The notes under the pieces were generated by a model that had not been told where the DNA came from, made no database searches, and saw nothing but the letters and a program-made list of their open reading frames with translations. Both the position numbers and the translations under genes were made by a program. 64,000 nucleotides of DNA from Streptomyces flaveolus (GTDB taxonomy: Bacteria > Actinomycetota > Actinomycetes > Streptomycetales > Streptomycetaceae), in NCBI RefSeq assembly GCF_000716535.1, contig NZ_JNWV01000022.1, positions 97,095-161,094 of the forward strand. Direction: 5' to 3'. Numbering within the stretch: position 1 is the first letter of the stretch; every line of letters starts with the position of its first letter. This document shows positions 1 through 8,269 of this stretch, in pieces.

Positions 1-465
1 GTCGCGCTGGCGCCGCTGCTGGCGTCGGCGGTGATCGGAGCGAGCCTGTACAGCGCCTCGGACGAGCTGGACCGCACGGCCGTGCGCCCCTGGTGGCCGC
101 GCCGGCTGGTCCAGCTGACGGCCCTGACCGCGCTGGCGGCCCTGCTGGTCGTCCCGGCGGTGCTCGGCCACGCGGAGAACTTCGGCCCGCCCGCCGTCGT
201 CCGCAACACCCTGGGCTGCACGGGCGTCACCGCGACGGCGGCCGTCCTCCTGGGCGCCCGGCTGAGCTGGCTCCCCGCGTTCGCCTACGTGACCGCCGTC
301 TACCTGGGCTCCTCGGCCGCGCGCGGGCGCGCGGCGACGGTGTGGGCGTGGCCGATGCAGCCGGGCGCCGAGCCGGGCGCCTGGGCGGTGGCCCTGGCCG
401 CGTTCGCGGTGGGCGCGGCCCTGTACGCGGCGCGCGGTGCCCGCCCGGAGGGGGTAGGCGGCTAG
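1..465 (+). CDS. Membrane protein of unknown function, C-terminal part
   Basis: The frame is open from base 1, so the gene starts upstream of the window; an internal GTG at 31 is available but has no clear ribosome binding site. The visible 154 residues hold about four hydrophobic stretches (near residues 1-15, 40-60, 70-105 and 130-147) separated by short charged loops, so it is an integral membrane protein. The next gene is convergent. No family signature is recognisable; an ABC-2-like permease fragment is possible but unproven. Confidence 0.7.
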   Translation, partial: VALAPLLASAVIGASLYSASDELDRTAVRPWWPRRLVQLTALTALAALLVVPAVLGHAENFGPPAVVRNTLGCTGVTATAAVLLGARLSWLPAFAYVTAVYLGSSAARGRAATVWAWPMQPGAEPGAWAVALAAFAVGAALYAARGARPEGVGG

Positions 466-574
466 ACGGGGGCGCGGGGAACCGCGCGGCCGGCCCCCAC
501 GCACCCACGGCCGCCGACGAGCCACCACGCCCCTTGCTCATGTGGTCATGGGGCGCAAACACACCGGCCCGGAT

Positions 575-1111
575 CTAGGCAGAGATGCCGTCGATCCGGG
601 CCATGGCGTCATCCGCGCCGTACGGCTGCAAGTACGGCAACCAGCGCGGGTCACGATGCCCCGTGCCGATGATCCGCCAGGCGAGCCCCGTCGGCGGAGC
701 CGGTTTGTGCCGCAGCCGCCAGCCCAGTTCCACGAGGTGACGGTCGGCCTTCACGTGGTTGCAGCGGCGGCACGACGCCACCACGTTGTCCCAGACGTGC
801 TTGCCCCCGCGACTGCGCGGGATGACGTGGTCGACGCTGGTTGCGACGCCACCGCAGTACATGCACCGGCCCCCGTCGCGCGCGAACAGCGCACGGCGGG
901 TCAGAGGAACAGGCCCCCGATAGGGGACCCGGACGAATCGCTTGAGCCGGACCACGCTGGGCGCGGGGAGGGTGACGGTTGCGCTGTGCATATAGGCGCC
1001 GGATTCCTCGAGGGAGACTGCCTTGTTCTCCAGGACGAGGACGAGCGCGCGGCGGAGCGGTACGACGCCGAGCGGCTCGTACGACGCGTTGAGGACCAGG
1101 ACATGCGGCAC
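575..1111 (-). CDS. HNH endonuclease family protein
   Basis: This is a 178-residue HNH nuclease. The zinc-binding and catalytic module sits at about residues 85-135: CMYCGG, then DHVIPRSRGG (the histidine of the HNH core), a W-x-N segment, then a second C-x2-C followed by N-x2-K. The N-terminal half (VLNASYEPL...) is the conserved extension usual in actinobacterial members. The GTG start at 1111 is chosen because AAGGAGG lies 5 bases upstream. A longer frame reaches 1585, but its extra residues look like non-coding high-GC translation. The family cleaves DNA, and such stand-alone copies are conserved in actinobacteria without an assigned substrate. It is transcribed convergently to the membrane gene before it and divergently from the MscS gene. 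Confidence 0.9.
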   Translation of the reverse strand: MPHVLVLNASYEPLGVVPLRRALVLVLENKAVSLEESGAYMHSATVTLPAPSVVRLKRFVRVPYRGPVPLTRRALFARDGGRCMYCGGVATSVDHVIPRSRGGKHVWDNVVASCRRCNHVKADRHLVELGWRLRHKPAPPTGLAWRIIGTGHRDPRWLPYLQPYGADDAMARIDGISA

Positions 1112-1428
1112 GGGTGCCTCCTTGGGCGTCGGCGGCGCGTGGCTCGCGCCGGGACGATCTGCAGTCAGTCTCTCCTCATGCCTGGTGGACGCGCCACCAT
1201 GTCCCGGTAACGGGCTGGGAGTGTTTTCGACCACATCCTGATTCATCCCCCGGATCATGGCCTGTTCAAGCCCGCGTGAGCCGTGTCTCTCCTGCGCGCC
1301 TCCTGTGCGGATCGGCGCCAGGCATTCACAATGCCCCGTTAGTGTGGTGGTCCTGTCCGTCCGGTGACCTTTTCGTGACCTTGACCGCCCGCCGGTACGG
1401 ACCGCGCAGCACCTGGGAGGTACCTGCC

Positions 1429-2541
1429 GTGTCGTCCCTGCCCGCCGCCGTCCTGGCCGCCGGCGCATCGCCGTCTCCTTCGCCGTCGCCGTCGGGATCG
1501 ACGGCCCCGGCCGTGCCGACGCTCCAGGACGCCCAGGAGAGCGCGACGAACGCGGCGAGCTGGGTCGAGCAGAACTGGTCGACATGGCTCGCGATGGCCC
1601 TGCAGATCCTGCTGATCGTGGCCGTGGCGATCGCGCTCCGGGCGGTGGTCCGGCGGGCGATCACCAAGCTGATAGACCGGATGGGCCGTAGCCCGCAGGC
1701 GACGGAAGGCAGCTCGCTGGGCGGGCTGCTGGTCAACGCCGAGCGGCGCCGGCAGCGCTCGGCCGCGATCGGGTCGGTGCTGCGCTCGGTGGCGAGCTTC
1801 CTGATCCTCGGCACGGCCGCGCTGATGGTGCTGGGCACCTTCAAGATCAACCTGGCGCCGTTGCTGGCGTCGGCCGGTGTCGCGGGTGTGGCGATCGGTT
1901 TCGGCGCGCGCAACCTGGTCACGGACTTCCTGTCCGGCGTGTTCATGATCCTGGAGGACCAGTACGGCGTCGGGGACGTGATCGACGCGGGTGTGGCGAC
2001 CGGCGAGGTGATCGAGGTCGGCCTGCGCGTGACGAAGCTGCGCGGCGACAACGGGGAGATCTGGTACGTCCGCAACGGCGAGGTCAAGCGGATCGGCAAC
2101 CTGTCCCAGGGCTGGGCGACGGCCGGGGTCGACGTGACCGTGCGGGCGAGCGAGGACCTGGACCGGGTGAAGGCCACGCTGGACGAGGTCGCCGAGAAGA
2201 TGAGCAAGGAAGAGCCCTGGAACGAGCTGCTGTGGAGCCCGGTCGAGGTGCTCGGACTGGACTCCGTGCTGATCGGCTCCATGGTGGTCCGGGTCTCGGC
2301 CAGGACGATGCCGGGCAAGTCGGTCACGGTGGAGCGGGAGCTGCGCTGGCGGATCAAGCGGGCGTTCGACGCGGCGAGCATCCGCATCGTGGGCGGCGCG
2401 ACGGCCGTCGAGGACCAGGAGGACAGCCCCGACCCGACGGCCACGGTCGCGGCCCCGTCGGTGTACTCCAACGCGGACTCCCCGCAGTCGGCGGCGGCCA
2501 CCCCGATCGCTCCGCAGCGCTCGGCACCCTCGGGGAAGTAG
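1429..2541 (+). CDS. Small-conductance mechanosensitive channel (MscS family)
   Basis: This 370-residue MscS-type channel releases solutes when membrane tension rises after osmotic downshock. Three membrane helices are visible at about 54-72, 118-138 and 144-165. The third is the Gly/Ala-rich pore helix (ASAGVAGVAIGFGARNLVTD). The cytoplasmic beta domain follows (DQYGVGDVIDAGVATGEV...), then a Ser/Pro/Ala-rich tail from about residue 320. The N-terminus contains a short SPSPSPSP run. The GTG at 1429 is preferred because GGGAGG lies eight bases upstream; the frame extends back to 1114 but that stretch overlaps the divergent promoter region and lacks family character. It stands alone, transcribed away from the HNH gene. 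Confidence 0.9.
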   Translation: MSSLPAAVLAAGASPSPSPSPSGSTAPAVPTLQDAQESATNAASWVEQNWSTWLAMALQILLIVAVAIALRAVVRRAITKLIDRMGRSPQATEGSSLGGLLVNAERRRQRSAAIGSVLRSVASFLILGTAALMVLGTFKINLAPLLASAGVAGVAIGFGARNLVTDFLSGVFMILEDQYGVGDVIDAGVATGEVIEVGLRVTKLRGDNGEIWYVRNGEVKRIGNLSQGWATAGVDVTVRASEDLDRVKATLDEVAEKMSKEEPWNELLWSPVEVLGLDSVLIGSMVVRVSARTMPGKSVTVERELRWRIKRAFDAASIRIVGGATAVEDQEDSPDPTATVAAPSVYSNADSPQSAAATPIAPQRSAPSGK

Positions 2542-2626
2542 CGGAACGGTTCGGCACACACGTTCGAGTGAACGGGCGGGGCATTCCGGCGCACGGTGCG
2601 CACGGGGTGCCCCATCGTTCTGCCGC

Positions 2627-3253
2627 ATGAACACCGACCGCCCCGGGGAGCCGGACCTCATGGCCCGCATGGAGCCCGTCCAGCTCCTGGCGGCGTACGA
2701 GGCGGTCTCTCCCGTGCCCGTACGCGCCGAGTTCATCGAAGGCCGGGCCTACCTACCGCTGGCGCCGCCCGGTGACGGGCACGGCGACACGGTTCTGGAA
2801 CTGTGCTTCCAGCTCCGATCGGCAGCGGTCCCACACGTCGGCACCGGCAACGGCTTCCGGTTCGCCGCTCCTGCCGACGGCACGACAGCGTTGATCATCC
2901 CGGACCTCCACGTCATGCGCCGCAAGCCGACGGGTGCGGACGAGGCGCACTTCGCCGCGCATCCCGGCTGGTACCCCATCGACATGCTCGCCCTGGTCGG
3001 CGAAGTCACCTCCACCAACCACGAGACCGACACCGGCCCCAAGCTCCGTACCTACGCCGCCGCCGGCGTCCCCGTCTACGTCATCATCGACCGCCACTCC
3101 GGAACGGCCCACTGCTACACGGACCCCGTCCTCCCCGGCGACGACCCCACCGAGGCGTACTACGCCACCGACGCCAAGGTCGATCTCGGCGAGCCCCTTC
3201 CGCTCCCGGCGCCCTACCCGACTCTGGACACCGCCCCCTTCATCGAGGGCTGA
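2627..3253 (+). CDS. Uma2 family endonuclease (DUF820)
   Basis: This 208-residue protein has the PD-(D/E)XK-like Uma2 fold. Key pieces are an early E-x-I-E-G-like strand (RAEFIEGRAYLP), the central PDLHVMRR strand with the acidic residue, and the core 'LALVGEVTSTNHETDTGPKL' with its catalytic Glu, followed by K-L-x-x-Y-A-A-A-G-V and a 'VYVIIDRH' strand. Uma2 proteins are abundant in Streptomyces and cyanobacteria; their biological target is not established. The start ATG is at 2627. Its 3' end overlaps the convergent lipoprotein gene by 14 bases. Confidence 0.85.
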   Translation: MNTDRPGEPDLMARMEPVQLLAAYEAVSPVPVRAEFIEGRAYLPLAPPGDGHGDTVLELCFQLRSAAVPHVGTGNGFRFAAPADGTTALIIPDLHVMRRKPTGADEAHFAAHPGWYPIDMLALVGEVTSTNHETDTGPKLRTYAAAGVPVYVIIDRHSGTAHCYTDPVLPGDDPTEAYYATDAKVDLGEPLPLPAPYPTLDTAPFIEG

Positions 3254-3851
3254 GCGGGCCGCAGGCCAGCTGGTAGGCCTCGCGGACCCACGCCTCCCCG
3301 CCCGGGTCGGTGCCGCAGGACAGGGACGCGCCCTGGGTGCCGGTGAGCCAGGTCGTCACGCTGCCGTAGTGCGTGCCGTCGGGGCAGCTGACGGCGAAGC
3401 TCGCGTCCACCACCTTCACGGCCTCCGCGGTGACGAAGCGGCCGGCGCCGTCGAAGTCGATACGGTCGGGGTGCCGGGGATGGCGGGCCGTGTTCTCCCC
3501 CGGAGCCATCAGGTCGCTCGTGTCGTAGCCCAGGTGCCGCGCGAGCGAGGCCATCGCCCGCCGCCGGGACAGCTCCACGCCGTTCGTCCGGATCCAGGCG
3601 ACGACGGTCCGCACGGGCACGTTGTGGAAGGTGGTCCAGCCGTCCTCCTTGCCCAGCGGCACCACCGGGGAGACACCGGTCAGCCGCGTCTCCTGCCGTA
3701 CCGCCCCCCAGCGGAAGGTGCCGGAGCCGCAGGGCGGCGACGCGGGGGGCTCCACCGAGGGCGCCGTCCGGACCTGACGCGGCTGCTGCGCCGTACACGC
3801 CACCGCTCCCAGCAGCAGCACGACCGCCACCGCCATCGAGCCGCTTCTCAC
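3240..3851 (-). CDS. Putative secreted lipoprotein, unknown function
   Basis: This 203-residue protein starts at GTG 3851, which overlaps the stop of the upstream gene by four bases (GTGA). An N-terminal hydrophobic stretch ends in a lipobox-like LLGAVAC, so it is probably exported and lipid-anchored. The mature part has several cysteines (PPCGSG, VSCPDG, LSCG, LACG) that could form disulphides. No catalytic motif is recognisable. It is translationally coupled to the membrane protein at 3848-4393, which suggests a joint envelope role. Confidence 0.75.
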   Translation of the reverse strand: MRSGSMAVAVVLLLGAVACTAQQPRQVRTAPSVEPPASPPCGSGTFRWGAVRQETRLTGVSPVVPLGKEDGWTTFHNVPVRTVVAWIRTNGVELSRRRAMASLARHLGYDTSDLMAPGENTARHPRHPDRIDFDGAGRFVTAEAVKVVDASFAVSCPDGTHYGSVTTWLTGTQGASLSCGTDPGGEAWVREAYQLACGPLSPR

Positions 3852-4393
3852 TCGGTCTCCCCCAGTCTCGTCACCTGGCACAGCGCCACGAACGCGCTCG
3901 CCATGCGCTGCCCCGGCATGCCCATCAGCCCTTGGTCCGCGCGCAGCAGGACCCGGGCCCGGCCCGACGACCGGTCCACGGTCAGGGAACCGCTGACCGC
4001 GTGCCGGCCGCGGAACGGGCGCCACTGGAAGTCCCACGCCCCCGCCTCGCCCGTCACCTCGTACGCCCGCCCGGATCCGGCGATCCCCGCCCGCAGCCGT
4101 TCCGCCTCCCCCGCCGGGAACGCCCGCTCCTGCGCGGCCCGGAGGGCGTCCACGGTGACCGGGATGCCGGTGCCGCGCGCCCGGCGGACCAGGGCCGCGT
4201 ACACGTAGAAGGCGGCGAGCAGGCTGAGGGCGGCCCAGACGAGCAGGGTGAGGCCCAGGTCTTCGGCGGACGACCGGGACAGGCCCTCGCCCAGGAAGTC
4301 GCTCAGGCCCACCGTGATCAGCAAGGGCACGAAGCCGGACATCGTGGCCGTCCACAGCCTCCACACCAGCCTCGGGTCGGCCATCCCCACCAT
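3848..4393 (-). CDS. Membrane protein of unknown function
   Basis: This 181-residue protein has two N-terminal membrane helices (about residues 15-33 and 48-68: FVPLLITVGLSDFL and LTLLVWAALSLLAAFYVYAAL) followed by a soluble region of about 110 residues with alternating strands. ATG 4393 is chosen because GGGGGGA lies eight bases upstream; ATG 4384, three codons later, is an alternative. It forms a two-gene unit with the downstream lipoprotein through a GTGA overlap. No family assignment. Confidence 0.7.
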   Translation of the reverse strand: MVGMADPRLVWRLWTATMSGFVPLLITVGLSDFLGEGLSRSSAEDLGLTLLVWAALSLLAAFYVYAALVRRARGTGIPVTVDALRAAQERAFPAGEAERLRAGIAGSGRAYEVTGEAGAWDFQWRPFRGRHAVSGSLTVDRSSGRARVLLRADQGLMGMPGQRMASAFVALCQVTRLGETE

Positions 4394-4624
4394 CCCCGCT
4401 GTCCCCCCAGTTCGTCCGTCGCCCGAATGTAGGCCCTGTGACCAGCGAAAACCACATCCTTGACGGACTCGTGACGCGCCCTTGGCCCCCGCCCGAACGC
4501 AGATCGTCTTCACAGGAACCCCGCGCTTCCTCCGCATCCTGTGATCGTCTAGGGTCGCCTCCACAACGGGCCCTTGTTCTGGAGCGCGACGCCGCCCGGG
4601 GGCCCGTGTCGAATGTGGGGAAAC

Positions 4625-5452
4625 ATGCGCAAGCTCGCCATCGGCACCGCCCTGTCCGGTGCCCTGGCCCTGGCCGGCCTGGCCGCACCCGCCGCGTCGG
4701 CGGCCGGTACGCCGGACCTGACGTTCGCCGGCGTGACCGTGAACAAGGGCAAGCCGATCGTGGTCGGCACCACCAAGGTCGTGAACGTGCCGGTGTCGTA
4801 CACCCTGACCCGGCCGAAGGACCTGGTCATCGACCAGAAGAAGACGGTCCAGGGCGTGCTGCTGTACCGCGGCACGCTCAAGTCGCTCGACAACGAGCTG
4901 GGCCCGCAGAAGGCTCCCGTCTGCACGGCCACCGCCACGACGGACACGACCGTCACCGAGAGCTGCACCGAGACGATCGTCGCCGCCCCGGACGAGGCGC
5001 TGTACGAGGCCGCCGACGCGGGCACCTGGAAGGCCGCCGGTGTCTACGCGCACAGCGACGGCAGCGCCTCGGACGACTACCTGCACAGCGAGAACGACGT
5101 CACCATGTGGGGCAACCTCGCCTCGACGCAGGTCAAGCGCGCCGCCCAGCTCACCGCGAACGCCGCCCCGGAGCCCGTCGTCAAGGGCCGGACGCTGACC
5201 GTCAAGGGCAAGCTGACCCGCGCCAACTGGGCGACCGGCACGTACACCGGGTACAAGGACCAGAAGGTCGTCCTGCAGTTCAAGGCGGACGGCGGTGCCT
5301 ACGCGAACGTCAGGACGGTCACCTCCGGCACCGGCGGCGCCCTGTCCACCACGGTGAAGGCGGGCAAGAGCGGCACCTACCGCTTCGTCTTCGCCGGAAC
5401 GGCCACCACGGGCGCGAAGACGTCCGCCGGGGACCACGTGACCGTGAAGTAG
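4625..5452 (+). CDS. Secreted protein with repeated beta-domains
   Basis: This 275-residue exported protein has a clear Sec signal peptide (MRKLAIGTALSGALALAGLA, cleavage near PAASA-AG). The mature protein is Thr/Val/Lys-rich. It appears to contain two beta-sandwich-like halves; the second ('GRTLTVKGKLTRANWATGTY ... YKDQKVVLQFKADGGAY ... VRTVTSGTGGAL') resembles the Ig-like calcium/carbohydrate-adhesion repeats common in Streptomyces surface proteins. ATG 4625 is chosen over upstream ATG/GTG codons because it begins the signal peptide and follows GTGGGG at 4615-4620. A strong terminator follows. Function unknown. Confidence 0.8.
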   Translation: MRKLAIGTALSGALALAGLAAPAASAAGTPDLTFAGVTVNKGKPIVVGTTKVVNVPVSYTLTRPKDLVIDQKKTVQGVLLYRGTLKSLDNELGPQKAPVCTATATTDTTVTESCTETIVAAPDEALYEAADAGTWKAAGVYAHSDGSASDDYLHSENDVTMWGNLASTQVKRAAQLTANAAPEPVVKGRTLTVKGKLTRANWATGTYTGYKDQKVVLQFKADGGAYANVRTVTSGTGGALSTTVKAGKSGTYRFVFAGTATTGAKTSAGDHVTVK

Positions 5453-5476
5453 GCCCGGCACTCCCCCGTACCGCAG

Positions 5477-5512
5477 CGCCCCCGAGGTAACGACTCTGTT
5501 GCCTCGGGGGCG
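5477..5512 (+). terminator. Rho-independent terminator
   Basis: A perfect 11-bp inverted repeat (CGCCCCCGAGG / CCTCGGGGGCG) extends to 15 pairs with one wobble around a 6-base loop and is followed by TTGTCTATT. It lies 25 bases after the secreted protein gene and just before the csn promoter, so it separates the two units. Confidence 0.85.
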
Positions 5513-5519
5513 TTGTCTA

Positions 5520-5548
5520 TTGACGCCCCCTTCGTCCTCGGCTTACGT
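5520..5548 (+). promoter_or_regulatory. Candidate promoter of the csn operon
   Basis: TTGACG at 5520-5525 is separated by 17 bases from TTACGT at 5543-5548, a good SigA/HrdB-like -35 with a plausible -10. A transcript would start near 5555, just ahead of the palindrome at 5563 and about 100 bases before csnR. Confidence 0.55.
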
Positions 5549-5562
5549 TCCTCCCACCCCAA

Positions 5563-5577
5563 TAGGAAAGTTTCCTA
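5563..5577. promoter_or_regulatory. CsnR-type operator palindrome
   Basis: TAGGAAAGTTTCCTA is a perfect 15-bp palindrome placed just after the predicted transcription start. A repressor bound here would block initiation or early elongation. From memory, CsnR of S. lividans recognises an AGGAAA...TTTCCT operator in front of chitosanase and csn genes, so autoregulation by the adjacent ROK gene is the natural reading. Confidence 0.8.
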
Positions 5578-5657
5578 ACAGTGATCTCCGGGCGACCGTT
5601 GATCAAGACTGGACGTCATGCCCAGGTCACTGAAAAGCTGGGCGGCTGGAAAGGCAG

Positions 5658-6881
5658 GTGTCGACCCCCATGGCAGGAACCGCCGGTACGCCGGGCACCC
5701 CGCGCGTCCTGCGCGCCATGAACGACCGCGCCGCCCTGGACCTGCTGCTGGAGCACGGGCCGCTGTCGCGCACCCGGATCGGCAAGCTCACCGGCCTGTC
5801 CAAGCCCACCGCCTCCCAGCTCCTGGCCCGTCTGGAGGCGGCCGGACTGGTCCGGGTCACCGGCACCAGCGAGGGCCGGCCGGGCCCCAACGCCCAGCTC
5901 TACGCGGTCAACCCCGCAGCCGCGTACGCCGCCGGGCTCGACGTCACCCCGCACCGCATCCGGGCCGCGGTCGCCGACATCACCGGCCGCACGGTCGGCG
6001 AGTACGAGCTGCCCACCCCGGGCCGGCGCCCGGCGCACCCCGTCGTCCGGCAGGTCACCGACGCCCTCGACGGCGCCGTCAAGGCCGCCGGGCTCGCCCG
6101 GTCCGACGTGCACCGGCTGGTCATCGGCACGCCCGGCGCCTTCGACCCCAACACCGGGCGGCTGCGCTACGCCTCCCACCTGCCGGGCTGGCACTCCCCC
6201 GCACTGCTCGACGACCTGGCGGCGGCCCTGCCGATGCCGGTCGAGTACGAGAACGACGTCAACCTCGTCGCCATCGCCGAACAGCGGCTCGGCGCGGCCC
6301 GCGGCCACGCGGACTTCGTGCTGCTGTGGAACCAGGAGGGCCTCGGCGCCGCCCTGGTCCTCGGCGGCCGGCTGCACCGCGGCTGGACCGGCGGCGCCGG
6401 CGAGGTCGGCTTCCTGCCGGTGCCGGGCACCCCCCTGGTCCGGCAGGTCACCAAGGCCAACAGCGGCGGCTACCAGGAGCTGGCCGGCTCCCAGGCCCTG
6501 CCGAAGCTGGCCCGGGAACTCGGTGTCGAGGACGTGCCCTCGGGGCCGTACACCGAGGCGGCCACCGCGCTCGTCGCCCGCGCCGCCGACCACGCGAGCG
6601 GCCCGCACCGGGAACTGCTCCAGACCTACGCCACCCGGCTCGCCACCGGTCTCGCCTCGCTCGTCTCCGTCCTCGATCCCGAACTCGTCGTCCTCAGCGG
6701 CTCCGCCCTGACGGCCGGCGGCGAGGTGCTGCGCGCCCTCGTCCAGGCCGAGCTGGAGGAGCTGGCCGCGGCCCGGCCCCGGCTGGTCGTCGGCGACGTC
6801 CAGGAACACCCCGTGCTGCGCGGCGCGCTGGAGTCCGCGCTCGCCGCCACCCGCGACGAGGTCTTCGACACCTCGCGCTGA
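5658..6881 (+). CDS. csnR: ROK-family transcriptional repressor CsnR
   Basis: This 407-residue regulator has an N-terminal winged helix-turn-helix (residues about 26-65, 'RIGKLTGLSKPTASQLLARL') fused to a ROK sugar-sensing domain (about 85-395). The Cys-rich zinc motif of typical ROK kinases (C-x-C-G-x2-G-C) is absent; the equivalent segment reads GGYQELAGSQ, so it is a sensor, not a kinase. It heads the operon with a sugar ABC transporter, a GH4 hydrolase and a sugar kinase, the order I recall for csnR-K in S. coelicolor (SCO2657-2662). The GTG at 5658 follows GGAAAGG; ATG 5670 is an alternative. Inferred role: repress chitosan-oligosaccharide uptake genes through the palindrome at 5563 until glucosamine oligomers bind. 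Confidence 0.85.
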   Translation: MSTPMAGTAGTPGTPRVLRAMNDRAALDLLLEHGPLSRTRIGKLTGLSKPTASQLLARLEAAGLVRVTGTSEGRPGPNAQLYAVNPAAAYAAGLDVTPHRIRAAVADITGRTVGEYELPTPGRRPAHPVVRQVTDALDGAVKAAGLARSDVHRLVIGTPGAFDPNTGRLRYASHLPGWHSPALLDDLAAALPMPVEYENDVNLVAIAEQRLGAARGHADFVLLWNQEGLGAALVLGGRLHRGWTGGAGEVGFLPVPGTPLVRQVTKANSGGYQELAGSQALPKLARELGVEDVPSGPYTEAATALVARAADHASGPHRELLQTYATRLATGLASLVSVLDPELVVLSGSALTAGGEVLRALVQAELEELAAARPRLVVGDVQEHPVLRGALESALAATRDEVFDTSR

Positions 6882-6925
6882 GCGCCCCCTCTTTTCCCGA
6901 CCCCGTCCCCCTGGGAGACCTCGCC

Positions 6926-8269
6926 ATGCCCACAGCCATACCCGAAGTCGCCCGAAAGGCGGCTTTTGCCCTGACTGCCTCCGCCGTGCTCCTCACCGCC
7001 GCGTGTACCGGCCAGTCCGACTCCGGTGCCACCGACGACCCCTCGAAGGACACGACGATCAACTTCTGGCACGCCTGGAGCGCGCCGAACGAGGTGAAGG
7101 CCGTCAAGTCGCTGGTCGCCGGCTTCGAGCACGCGCACCCCAACATCCACGTGAACGTCGTCGGCAACATGACCGACGACAAGATCAACCAGGCGCTGCG
7201 GGCCGGCGGCGAGAAGGCCCCGGACGTGATCTCGTCGTTCACCACCAACAACGTGGGCAAGTTCTGCTCCTCGGGCGCGCTGGTGGATCTGAACCCGTTC
7301 TTCGAGAAGTCGGGGATCGACCCGGAGAAGACGTTCCCGAAGCCGATGAACGAGTACACCCAGTTCGACGGCAACCGCTGCACGGTGCCGCTGCTCGGTG
7401 ACGCGTACGGGCTCTACTACAACAAGACGGCGTTCGAGAAGGCGGGCATCGCGCACCCGCCGAAGACCTGGTCCGAATTCGAGGCGGACGCCAAGAAGCT
7501 GACGATCTCCCAGGGCGACGGCTACAAGCAGCTCGGGTTCATGCCGAACTACCACGGCTGGGAGTCCACCACCGAGCACTACCTCGGCCAGTTCTCGCCG
7601 ACGTACTTCGACAAGGACGGCAAGTCGAACCTCGCCAAGGACCCCGCCTTCGAGAAGGGCTTCACGCTCCAGAAGAAGCTCGTGGACGAACTCGGCGGGT
7701 TCCAGAGGCTGGAGAAGTTCCGCGCCACGCTGGGCGACGAGTGGGGTCCCAAGCACCCCTTCCACACCGGTCAGGTGGCCATGCAGCTCGACGGCGAGTG
7801 GCGGCTCGGGATGGCCGAGGAGGCGAAGCCGGACTTCGAGATCGGGGTGGCCCCGCTGCCGGTCCCGGACGACCAGGCCGACCAGTACGGCAAGGGCTAC
7901 ATCACCGGCACCATCGCGGGCATCGCCGCCACCAGCCACAAGCGGAACGCGGCCTGGGAACTGGTGAAGTACATGACGACGGACACGGACGCCGTGGTCG
8001 GCTTCGCCAACGACATCCACAACGTGCCCTCCACGCTGGCCGCGCTGAAGTCGCCGAAGCTGAAGTACGACCCGCGCTTCAAGACCTTCCTGGACATCGC
8101 CGCCAACCCGCACTCGACGACGACTCCCGCCTCGATCAACGGCGGTGTGTACCTGGTGACGATCCAGCAGTTCGGCTACGACTACGAGAGCGGCAAGGTC
8201 ACCGATCTCAAGGCCGGGCTGAAGAAGACGGCCGCGCAGATCGACACGGACATCGCGCAGGCGAAGTGA
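6926..8269 (+). CDS. csnE: Sugar ABC transporter substrate-binding lipoprotein CsnE
   Basis: This 447-residue family 1 solute-binding protein is tethered by a lipid. The signal peptide ends in the lipobox LLTAAC, so Cys27 is lipidated. The mature N-terminus reads 'TTINFWHAWSAPNEVKAVKS', typical of oligosaccharide-binding components, and 'LYYNKTAFEKAGI' is the family strand-helix signature. ATG 6926 has GGGAGA seven bases upstream. It lies 44 bases after csnR and overlaps the first permease start by one base (TGATG). No ATPase is encoded in the operon, as is usual in Streptomyces sugar importers served by the shared MsiK ATPase. The substrate is inferred to be glucosamine oligosaccharides. Confidence 0.9.
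   Translation: MPTAIPEVARKAAFALTASAVLLTAACTGQSDSGATDDPSKDTTINFWHAWSAPNEVKAVKSLVAGFEHAHPNIHVNVVGNMTDDKINQALRAGGEKAPDVISSFTTNNVGKFCSSGALVDLNPFFEKSGIDPEKTFPKPMNEYTQFDGNRCTVPLLGDAYGLYYNKTAFEKAGIAHPPKTWSEFEADAKKLTISQGDGYKQLGFMPNYHGWESTTEHYLGQFSPTYFDKDGKSNLAKDPAFEKGFTLQKKLVDELGGFQRLEKFRATLGDEWGPKHPFHTGQVAMQLDGEWRLGMAEEAKPDFEIGVAPLPVPDDQADQYGKGYITGTIAGIAATSHKRNAAWELVKYMTTDTDAVVGFANDIHNVPSTLAALKSPKLKYDPRFKTFLDIAANPHSTTTPASINGGVYLVTIQQFGYDYESGKVTDLKAGLKKTAAQIDTDIAQAK

Noticed and set aside
1326..2736. Long minus-strand open frames opposite the MscS gene
   Set aside because: They are shadows caused by high third-position GC; the plus strand encodes a complete channel.
4606..4613. GTGTCGAA octamer near 4.6 kb, and another at 49152
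   Set aside because: Each is single, without the second octamer one turn away and without an att core nearby, so chance is likely.
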